Positions 1 through 5,048 of a DNA stretch of 5,048 nucleotides are shown in pieces (positions within the stretch are counted from its first letter, which is position 1; each line of letters begins with the position of its first letter). The DNA lies in NCBI GenBank assembly GCA_023451915.1, contig JAEXXS010000409.1, forward strand, positions 1 through 5,048, in the 5' to 3' direction. The notes below the pieces were generated by a model. That model was not told the origin of the DNA, ran no database searches, and worked only from the letters and a program-made list of their open reading frames with translations. A program made the position numbers and the translations under genes. The DNA is from Pseudomonadota bacterium (GTDB taxonomy: Bacteria; Pseudomonadota; Alphaproteobacteria; Rhizobiales; Rhizobiaceae).

Positions 1-1865
1 TTGACGACGCCATGATTGCCGTCGAAATGATGGTGGCGCGACTGGAATTCGGCGATCCGATCAACAAGGCGGCCACTTACGTCTATTCGCATACGGCCTT
101 TCCGATGTTGACGGGCACGCTTGTGACTATTGCAGGCTTTATTCCCATCGGCCTCAATTCCAGTCAGGCTGGCGAATATACCTTCACGCTCTTTGTGGTG
201 ATTGCGGTCTCACTGGTGGTTTCGTGGATTGTCGCGGTGCTGTTTGCGCCGCTGCTCGGCGTCACCTTCCTGCCCAAGAAGATGAAGCCCCATGCCGAAA
301 AGCGCAGCCGCGTCTTTGAAGCCTTTTCCAAGGCGCTGTTGTTTGCGATGCGCTATCGCTGGGTGACCATTATCACGACGATCCTTCTATTCGCCGTGTC
401 CGTTTTTGGCATGCGCTTCATCGAACAGCAGTTCTTCCCGCAATCGGATCGCCCGGAACTGGTTCTCGACTGGACCTTGCCGCAGAACAGCTCCATCGCG
501 GAAACCCGCGCCCAGATGGAGCGTTTCGAAGAAACGATGCTCAAGGGCAATCCCGATATCGAGCATTGGAGCACCTATATCGGGCAAAGTGCAATCCGCT
601 TCATCCTCTCCTTCGACGTGCAGCCGAACAATCCCTATTTCGGCCAGATGGTGGTCGTCGCCAAGGATGTCGAAGCGCGTGATCGCCTGAAAGCCAAGTT
701 CGATGAGGTCTTCCGCAAGGATTATGTCGGCACCGACGTCTATGTAAAATTCCTGGAGCTTGGGCCGCCGGTCGGACGCCCCGTGCAATACCGCATTTCC
801 GGTCCTGATATTCAAAAACTGCGCGGCCTGGCGCAGGATTTTGCCGGCATCCTCAGTGCGGACCATCGGCTGGGCGTCGTCAACTATAACTGGAACGAAC
901 CCGGTCGCGTGATCCGTGTTGATGTCATGCAGGACAAGGCGCGCAAGCTTGGCATTTCCTCCAAGGATATTGCCACGACGCTGAACGGCGTCGTTGGCGG
1001 CATCACGATTACGCAGGTCCGGGATTCGATCTATCTGATCGATGTCGTGGTGCGCGCGCAAAAGCATGAGCGCGATTCCATCGACACATTGCAGAGCTTG
1101 CAAATCGCGACGGGCAACGGCACCTCGGTGCCGCTCGCATCCATCGCCAATTTCCGTTACGAGCTTGAGCAGCCCGTCATTTATCGGCGGTCGCGCATCC
1201 CCACAATCACGGTCGCGGCAGGCATCATCGACAAGACGATGCCGGATACGATCGTGAAAGATTTGGGCCCCGCTATCCAGGCTTTCGCCGACAAGCTCCC
1301 GGCTGGCTATTATATCCAGACCGCTGGCACGGTTGAGGAAAGCGGCAAGAGCCAGGGACCGATCGCCGCCGTCGTTCCGCTGATGCTGTTCGTGATGGCG
1401 ACCGTGCTGATGCTGCAATTACAGAGTTTCCAGCGTCTGTTCCTTGTGGTGGCGGTTGCGCCGCTCGGCTTGATCGGCGTGGTCGCCGCACTTTTACCGA
1501 GCGGCAAGCCGCTCGGTTTCGTCGCCATTCTGGGTGTGCTGGCGCTGATCGGCATTCTCATCCGAAACTCGGTCATCCTGATCGTGCAGATCGAGGAGCA
1601 TATTACCGAAGGCATGAAACCGTGGGATGCGGTGATGATTGCGAGCCAACACCGTATGCGCCCGATTGCGCTGACGGCGGCGGCGGCAAGCCTTGCGCTT
1701 ATCCCGATTGCGCGGGAAGTGTTCTGGGGGCCGATGGCCTATGCCATGATGGGCGGCATCATCGCTGGTACGGCGATCACCCTCCTGTTCCTGCCAGCGC
1801 TTTACGTCGCCTGGTTTCGCATCAAGGAACCGGACGCGGAAGAAACGCCCGCGCCACAGCATTGA
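1..1865 (+). CDS. RND-family efflux transporter, inner-membrane permease subunit (5' end outside window)
   Basis: Proton-driven tripartite efflux pump subunit of the AcrB/MexB superfamily. The frame is open from base 3, so the ATG at base 12 is internal: the first residues read DDAMIAVEMM, matching the TM4 Asp407-Asp408 proton-relay motif of AcrB. About 620 codons are visible, as expected for the C-terminal part of a protein of about 1,030 residues. In order: TM4-TM6 (to about base 280), TM7 (about 350-415), the second periplasmic porter/docking half (about 430-1340), then TM8-TM12 (about 1360-1830) and a short polar tail. The TM11 segment RMRPIALT (1653-1676) keeps the equivalents of AcrB Arg971 and Thr978. 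The TM10 position of AcrB Lys940 is Arg (codon 1563-1565, IRNSVILIV). The stop is TGA 1863-1865. A membrane-fusion partner is probably encoded upstream, outside the window. Family assignment is very secure. Substrate is unknown, and heavy-metal (CusA-type) specificity is not indicated. Confidence 0.96.
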   Translation, partial: DDAMIAVEMMVARLEFGDPINKAATYVYSHTAFPMLTGTLVTIAGFIPIGLNSSQAGEYTFTLFVVIAVSLVVSWIVAVLFAPLLGVTFLPKKMKPHAEKRSRVFEAFSKALLFAMRYRWVTIITTILLFAVSVFGMRFIEQQFFPQSDRPELVLDWTLPQNSSIAETRAQMERFEETMLKGNPDIEHWSTYIGQSAIRFILSFDVQPNNPYFGQMVVVAKDVEARDRLKAKFDEVFRKDYVGTDVYVKFLELGPPVGRPVQYRISGPDIQKLRGLAQDFAGILSADHRLGVVNYNWNEPGRVIRVDVMQDKARKLGISSKDIATTLNGVVGGITITQVRDSIYLIDVVVRAQKHERDSIDTLQSLQIATGNGTSVPLASIANFRYELEQPVIYRRSRIPTITVAAGIIDKTMPDTIVKDLGPAIQAFADKLPAGYYIQTAGTVEESGKSQGPIAAVVPLMLFVMATVLMLQLQSFQRLFLVVAVAPLGLIGVVAALLPSGKPLGFVAILGVLALIGILIRNSVILIVQIEEHITEGMKPWDAVMIASQHRMRPIALTAAAASLALIPIAREVFWGPMAYAMMGGIIAGTAITLLFLPALYVAWFRIKEPDAEETPAPQH

Positions 1866-1880
1866 TCTGCCAAACGAAAA

Positions 1881-1910
1881 CACTCTGGAGCGAGCGTCCG
1901 CTCCAGAGTG
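1881..1910. terminator. Perfect 12-bp inverted repeat after the RND gene (probable terminator or mRNA 3'-end hairpin)
   Basis: CACTCTGGAGCG (1881-1892) pairs perfectly with CGCTCCAGAGTG (1899-1910) around a six-base loop AGCGTC. It starts 15 bases after the RND stop, a typical place for a transcript-end hairpin. On the plus strand it is followed by CAACCACCCC rather than a T run, so it is not a classical intrinsic terminator for the RND transcript. On the minus strand the hairpin is followed by TTTTCGTTTG, which looks more terminator-like. It may stabilise the RND mRNA 3' end, terminate antisense transcription, or both. Confidence 0.6.
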
Positions 1911-1924
1911 CAACCACCCCTCAC

Positions 1925-1973
1925 AAAAAATTTTTACGACGCCCTTGAACGGGACAAAACCATACACATTTGA
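1925..1973 (+). promoter_or_regulatory. Possible promoter region for the TerC gene (weak)
   Basis: An A6T5 tract (1925-1935) sits ten bases upstream of TTGAAC (1945-1950), which matches the -35 consensus TTGACA at four of six positions. The arrangement resembles an UP-like element plus a -35 box. No good -10 hexamer appears at 16-18 bases spacing: the bases at 1968-1973 read ATTTGA, a poor match. The terC gene needs some promoter here if the upstream hairpin ends RND transcription, but the assignment is tentative. Confidence 0.2.
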
Positions 1974-2047
1974 AGAAGGCAGCGCCGGGCCCCTCTGGTC
2001 ATGGTATTCCGCTATGGCGATGTCGGGGCTGCTCCACTTGTTCAAAT

Positions 2048-2051
2048 GGAG
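2048..2051 (+). promoter_or_regulatory. Ribosome-binding site supporting the ATG at 2063
   Basis: GGAG with 11 bases between it and the ATG at 2063-2065. The spacing is slightly long but usable, and it favours this start over the TTG at 1970, where no comparable GGAG/GGAGG precedes the codon. The same bases can pair with CTCC at 2032-2035, so access may depend on folding of the leader. Confidence 0.5.
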
Positions 2052-2062
2052 ATGGTCCGGCG

Positions 2063-3082
2063 ATGGATTCGCTTATGTTAGCCCTTTCGGGCGATTTTCT
2101 TGGCACACCTGTCTATTTTTGGGCGGCATTCATCACGATCGTGGTGGGTTTGCTGGTTTTCGACCTTGGCATTCTGCATCGCGACGAACATGAAATCGGC
2201 GCCAAGGAAAGCCTGCTCCTCTATGGTTTCTATGTCCTGATCGCGCTGGCTTTCGGCGGCTGGGTCTGGTGGGAACGCGGCGCGCAGGCGGGTCTGGAAT
2301 TCTACACGGGCTATCTGATCGAGCAGAGTCTTGCGATGGACAATATGTTCGTCATCGCAACGATCTTCGGCTTTCTCGCTATCCCGCGCCTTTACCAGCA
2401 CCGTGTGCTTTTCTGGGGTATTCTGGGCGTCATCGCCTTCCGCGCGGTTCTGATCGGACTCGGCGCGGCACTGGTGCACGAGTTCAACTGGATCCTGTTC
2501 CTGTTCGGCGCATTCCTCGTCTTCACCGGCTTCAAGATGTTCCGCCATCAGGATGAAACGCCCGATATCGAGCAGAATGCGGTCTTCAAATTCCTGCGTA
2601 AGCGCTTCAATATCACGAGCGAGGTGCATGGCCGCCATTTCATCGTCAAGAAGCCCGATCCGAAAACCGGCAAGCTCGTCACCTGGCTGACGCCGCTTGC
2701 GGTCGCGCTGATCATGGTTGAAACCGTCGATCTGATCTTTGCCGTCGACTCTGTGCCCGCCGTCTTTGCCGTCACGCAGGATACGTTTATCGTCTACACC
2801 TCGAACATCTTCGCCGTCCTCGGCCTGCGTGCGCTCTATTTCGCGCTTGCCGCCGCCATGAACCGCTTCCGTTACCTTCAGGTATCGCTGGCGATCATTC
2901 TGGTGCTGATCGGTATCAAGATTTTCCTCGTGCCGCTGGGTGTCCACATCAACACGCTGCTGTCGCTGGTGGTAACGCTCGGCATTCTCGCAAGCGGTGT
3001 ATTCTACTCGCTCTACAAGACCCGCAACGAGCCGGATATGAGCGTGGAAGAACTGGCCGCGCAACAGCATAAGGAAGGCTGA
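2063..3082 (+). CDS. TerC/Alx-family integral membrane protein, probable metal-ion (Mn2+-type) transporter
   Basis: A 339-residue polytopic inner-membrane protein of the TerC family (E. coli Alx is about 320 residues). From the chosen ATG, hydrophobic segments run at about 16-38, 50-70, 95-108, 115-136, 141-157, 209-227, 243-265, 272-290 and 297-317, with a charged cytoplasmic-type loop at 160-205 and a polar C-terminal tail. Family hallmarks are visible: EQSLAMDN (87-94), FLFGAFLVFTGFKMF (146-160) and ETVDLIFAVDSVPAVFAVTQD (220-240). The intramembrane acids Glu87, Asp93, Glu220, Asp223 and Asp229 are candidates for metal binding. Known TerC/Alx/MntP-linked proteins act in Mn2+ export or metal homeostasis and were first noted in tellurite resistance; substrate here is inferred. 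The TTG at 1970 would add 31 Cys/Gly/Pro-rich residues unlike a TerC N-terminus. An in-frame ATG at 2075 is another possible start. It is a single gene with its own leader and terminator, convergent with the ABC operon. Confidence 0.93.
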   Translation: MDSLMLALSGDFLGTPVYFWAAFITIVVGLLVFDLGILHRDEHEIGAKESLLLYGFYVLIALAFGGWVWWERGAQAGLEFYTGYLIEQSLAMDNMFVIATIFGFLAIPRLYQHRVLFWGILGVIAFRAVLIGLGAALVHEFNWILFLFGAFLVFTGFKMFRHQDETPDIEQNAVFKFLRKRFNITSEVHGRHFIVKKPDPKTGKLVTWLTPLAVALIMVETVDLIFAVDSVPAVFAVTQDTFIVYTSNIFAVLGLRALYFALAAAMNRFRYLQVSLAIILVLIGIKIFLVPLGVHINTLLSLVVTLGILASGVFYSLYKTRNEPDMSVEELAAQQHKEG

Positions 3083-3106
3083 TCGCAAGCCCGTATTACT
3101 CAAGAC

Positions 3107-3141
3107 AAAGCCCCCGGACTTCTCCAAGTCCGGGGGTTTTT
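3107..3141. terminator. Strong intrinsic terminator between convergent genes, probably bidirectional
   Basis: CCCCCGGACTT (3111-3121) pairs perfectly with AAGTCCGGGGG (3126-3136) around a four-base loop CTCC, followed by TTTTT (3137-3141). This is a textbook intrinsic terminator for the plus-strand TerC gene, about 28 bases after its stop. The AAAG at 3107-3110 can pair with the T run and gives CTTT after the stem on the minus strand. The minus-strand ATPase gene ends at 3158, so the same hairpin can end both transcripts. Confidence 0.92.
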
Positions 3142-3157
3142 CATGTCAGGCAGAGGA

Positions 3158-3922
3158 TCAGGCGGCGATATAGTTTTTCAGGAAGGCGCGTGTGCGGTCC
3201 TGCTGCGGGTTGCGCAGCACATCTGCGGGTGCCCCTTCTTCAACCACAACGCCGCCATCCATGAAGACGATCCTGTCGGCAACCTCACCGGCAAAGCGCA
3301 TTTCATGCGTCACGATCAGCATCGTCATATGCTCGGCCGCAAGCTGCTTCATGACCGCATTCACTTCATCGACCAGTTCCGGATCGAGCGCCGAAGTCGC
3401 CTCGTCGAAAAGCATCACCTTCGGCTGCATGGCAAGCGCGCGAGCAATGGCAACGCGCTGCTTCTGACCGCCGGACAGGCGCGACGGGTAGACGTCCACC
3501 TTGCTGGCGAGCCCTACCTTGTTGAGCAGTTCCAGCGCCAGTTCGCGGGCCGCCGATTTCGACATGCCCTTGAGCTTTGTCGGTCCGAGCGTGATGTTTT
3601 CCAAAACGGTCAGATGCGGAAACAGATTGAAGTGCTGAAACACCATGCCCATCTGCTGGCGCACGGAGTTGATGTGCTTTTCAAAAGCCTGACCGTTGAG
3701 CGGCTGATTGACCTGCAGCCCATCCAGCCAGACCTCGCCGCCATTCAGCGTCTCGAGATGATTAATGGAGCGCAGCAATGTGCTCTTGCCCGAACCGCTC
3801 GGGCCGATGATCGCGATGATCTGGCCGCGCGATACCGAAAGATCGATCCCCTTCAGAACCTCCAGCGCACCATAGGCTTTACGGGCGCCCTTCACTTCAA
3901 CCATAGGCTTCAAGGCGCTCAT
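3158..3922 (-). CDS. Polar amino-acid-type ABC importer, ATP-binding protein (GlnQ/HisP-like)
   Basis: A 254-residue cytoplasmic ATPase that energises the two permeases encoded just upstream. All nucleotide-binding motifs are intact: Walker [10 protein letters not shown] (40-48), Q-loop Gln96 in [10 protein letters not shown], signature LSGGQKQR (149-156), Walker B VMLFDE (169-174) with catalytic Glu174, D-loop SALD (177-180) and switch His206 in VTHEM. The stretch [13 protein letters not shown] and the overall length are typical of the PAAT (polar amino acid uptake) group. Start: the ATG at 3922-3920 overlaps the upstream permease stop as ATGA and has GGAGG (3934-3930) seven bases upstream; Met7 is a less likely alternative. 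It is the last gene of the visible operon, ending 17 bases from the shared terminator. The substrate cannot be read from the ATPase; glutamine, histidine/arginine, cystine or ectoine-type solutes are all possible for this family. Confidence 0.96.
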   Translation of the reverse strand: MSALKPMVEVKGARKAYGALEVLKGIDLSVSRGQIIAIIGPSGSGKSTLLRSINHLETLNGGEVWLDGLQVNQPLNGQAFEKHINSVRQQMGMVFQHFNLFPHLTVLENITLGPTKLKGMSKSAARELALELLNKVGLASKVDVYPSRLSGGQKQRVAIARALAMQPKVMLFDEATSALDPELVDEVNAVMKQLAAEHMTMLIVTHEMRFAGEVADRIVFMDGGVVVEEGAPADVLRNPQQDRTRAFLKNYIAA

Positions 3923-4578
3923 CGCGTAACCTCCACTTTTCTTTCGATATGCCGCAGACCCGCTTCCATGATGAGGTTGACCACATAATAAAGTGCGGCG
4001 GCAGTCAGATAGAACTCAAACGGACTATAGGTTTCACTGATCGCGATCTGTGCGCTGTGAACCAGTTCGGCAATCCCGATGATCGACACCAGCGACGTGT
4101 CCTTCAACAACACGATCATATTGTTGCCGATGGGCGGGATGGTGTTGCGAATGGCCTGCGGAATGATGACATAGCGCAGCGCCTGTGCACGGCTGAGCCC
4201 GATGGATCGCGCACCTTCGGTCTGGCCCGGATCGACCGAGACGATCCCCGCCCGGAACACATCCGCATTATAGACCGCGAAATGCAGGCTGAGGCCGAGA
4301 ATACCGGCAAACAAGGCCGGAATATCAATGCCGATCTGCACCAGACCGTAATAGATGAGATAGAGCTGCAAAAGCAGCGGCGTCCCCATGAAGAGCCACA
4401 TGAAGAAGCGGACCGGATAGGCGAACAGGGCCGGTGCGTAAAGCACCACCAGCGCAAAGGCGATGCCGAGGATAAAGCTCAGCGCGCTGGACGCGACCGC
4501 AAGAATAAAAGTCCACCACAGTCCGGTCAAAAGCAGATCGGTATAGGGAGCGACGATACTGAAATCGAGAGCTGGCAT
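3919..4578 (-). CDS. Amino-acid ABC importer, permease subunit (HisM/GlnP type)
   Basis: A 219-residue inner-membrane permease of the HisM family, near the usual length of 215-240. Hydrophobic segments lie at about 15-50, 54-80, 86-106, 150-175 and 188-206. The cytoplasmic EAA coupling loop is clear at 121-152: Glu121, Ala123, Gly127 and the IIP at 138-140 fit EAA-x3-G-x9-I-x-LP. It contacts the ATPase Q-loop region. The family stretch usually written RGTPLLVQL appears as MGTPLLLQL (64-72), so Met replaces Arg. The ATG at 4578-4576 has GGAGG five bases upstream (4588-4584). The start lies 11 bases after the stop of the upstream permease, and the stop overlaps the ATPase start by four bases (ATGA), implying translational coupling. 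It probably forms a heterodimer with the upstream permease. Substrate unknown. Confidence 0.94.
   Translation of the reverse strand: MPALDFSIVAPYTDLLLTGLWWTFILAVASSALSFILGIAFALVVLYAPALFAYPVRFFMWLFMGTPLLLQLYLIYYGLVQIGIDIPALFAGILGLSLHFAVYNADVFRAGIVSVDPGQTEGARSIGLSRAQALRYVIIPQAIRNTIPPIGNNMIVLLKDTSLVSIIGIAELVHSAQIAISETYSPFEFYLTAAALYYVVNLIMEAGLRHIERKVEVTR
3930..3934 (-). promoter_or_regulatory. Shine-Dalgarno site of the ABC ATPase gene
   Basis: The minus strand reads GGAGG seven bases before the ATG at 3922. It lies inside the last codons of the upstream permease, and together with the ATGA overlap it fixes the ATPase start. Confidence 0.8.
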
Positions 4579-4583
4579 AGCGT

Positions 4584-4588
4584 CCTCC
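4584..4588 (-). promoter_or_regulatory. Shine-Dalgarno site of the second permease gene
   Basis: The minus strand reads GGGAGG with five bases between GGAGG and the ATG at 4578. It sits in the 11-base gap after the upstream permease stop, close enough for terminating ribosomes to restart. Confidence 0.8.
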
Positions 4589-4589
4589 C

Positions 4590-5048
4590 TCAGCGTGCAG
4601 CGAAGCGCTTGTCGAGCAAATCGACAATCGACGCCACCACATAGACGATGACCATATAGATGACCGCAGCAACCGCGAAAATCTCGAACGGCTTGTAGGT
4701 CGAGCTAATGAAACGTTGCGCTATATAGGTGAGTTCAACCACGGAAATAGTCGACACCAGCGCGGACCCCTTGACCAGAGCAACGGCATTTACACCGAGC
4801 GGGCGGATCATCAGGCGGGCGGCCTGCGGCAGAATGATGAGGCGCAGCGTCTGTCCGCGGCCAAAGCCGATGGAACGGGCCGCTTCGTCCTGCCCCCGAT
4901 CGACGCTCGCAATCGCGCCGCGAATGGACTCGGCCATGTAAGCGCCGATATTGAGCCCCAGTCCGATGACACCCGCCGCATAGGGCTCCAGTTCCAGACC
5001 GATCTGCGGGCCGCCGAAATAAAGCACGAACAGCTGCACGAGGCAGGG
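4590..5048 (-). CDS. Amino-acid ABC importer, permease subunit (HisQ/HisM type; 5' end outside window)
   Basis: The C-terminal 152 codons of a second permease, paralogous to the one that follows. The frame stays open to the window edge: upstream of the GTG at 5039 it continues as Pro-Cys-Leu and then VQLFVLYFGGPQIGL, which lines up with the family's TPLLVQLFLIYFGLPQIGL-like region. The GTG is therefore an internal valine codon, and roughly 70-100 residues are missing. The EAA loop follows as DEAARSIGFGRGQTLRLIILP, with Glu, Ala, Ala, Gly and the LP all present. Membrane segments follow at about 4740-4690 and 4690-4625. The TGA stop (4592-4590) is 11 bases before the next permease. The ABC genes run permease, permease, ATPase; a periplasmic binding-protein gene is expected nearby, probably upstream of this gene. 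Family secure, substrate unknown. Confidence 0.94.
   Translation of the reverse strand, partial: PCLVQLFVLYFGGPQIGLELEPYAAGVIGLGLNIGAYMAESIRGAIASVDRGQDEAARSIGFGRGQTLRLIILPQAARLMIRPLGVNAVALVKGSALVSTISVVELTYIAQRFISSTYKPFEIFAVAAVIYMVIVYVVASIVDLLDKRFAAR

Noticed and set aside
12..14. ATG at 12 as the start of the RND gene
   Set aside because: The preceding in-frame codons Asp-Asp-Ala complete the TM4 relay motif, so the ATG is internal and the gene begins before the window.
387..1418. Long minus-strand frame of 343 codons opposite the RND gene
   Set aside because: It mirrors the RND codons. The product is rich in Arg, Asp, His and Gln with no domain, as expected for an antisense shadow in GC-rich DNA.
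1866..2062. yybP-ykoY Mn2+ riboswitch upstream of terC
   Set aside because: This class is expected before many TerC genes, but the conserved GGGGAGTAG loop was not found by reading the leader. A covariance-model search would settle it.
2078..3127. Minus-strand frame of 349 codons opposite terC
   Set aside because: The composition is a charged, low-hydrophobicity mirror of membrane-protein codons, and the frame runs through the terminator. No family features are seen.
3143..3988. Plus-strand frame of 281 codons opposite the ABC ATPase
   Set aside because: It is a shadow of an ATPase with all motifs intact on the other strand, and it begins inside the terminator region.
3949..4644. Plus-strand frame of 231 codons opposite the permease genes
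   Set aside because: It is a charged, His/Arg/Asp-rich mirror of hydrophobic permease codons and spans two real genes.
5037..5039. GTG at 5039 as the start of the upstream permease
   Set aside because: The frame continues to the window edge with residues matching the family's conserved TPLLVQL region, so this is an internal valine codon of a gene cut by the window.

Overview
The window looks like ordinary chromosomal DNA from an alphaproteobacterium, most likely a Rhizobiales/Hyphomicrobiales member of the Brucella/Ochrobactrum type. This rests on the fairly high GC, strong GC bias at third codon positions, the style of the proteins and the densely packed genes. Genus is an impression from sequence style, not a proven assignment. 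No insertion sequence, phage gene, CRISPR array, tRNA or rRNA was found.

Layout. (1) Bases 1-1865 (+) hold the C-terminal 60% or so of an RND efflux pump inner-membrane subunit (AcrB/MexB superfamily). The window edge falls at the proton-relay Asp-Asp pair of TM4. (2) Bases 1866-2062 are a 197-base intergenic region. It holds a perfect 12-bp hairpin just after the RND stop, an A6T5 tract, and a leader that may fold over the ribosome-binding site of the next gene. (3) Bases 2063-3082 (+) encode a TerC/Alx-family integral membrane protein. The longer reading frame from a TTG at 1970 is judged to be over-extended. (4) Bases 3107-3141 form a strong terminator between convergent genes. (5) Bases 3158-5048 (-) hold three tightly packed genes of a polar amino-acid-type ABC importer, in transcription order permease (cut by the window edge), permease, ATPase.

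The RND pump exports substrates using the proton gradient. The TerC protein is probably a metal (Mn2+-type) transporter or metal-homeostasis protein. The ABC genes form a complete inner-membrane importer core (two different permeases plus an ATPase dimer) but lack the periplasmic binding protein, which may lie beyond base 5048. Nothing in the sequence ties the three units into one pathway.

No convincing undescribed system is present. The spots most worth a second look are the terC leader (possible SD-masking hairpin, competing upstream fold, small overlapping ORF), the post-RND hairpin whose T-rich side faces the minus strand, and the Lys-to-Arg change in the RND proton relay.
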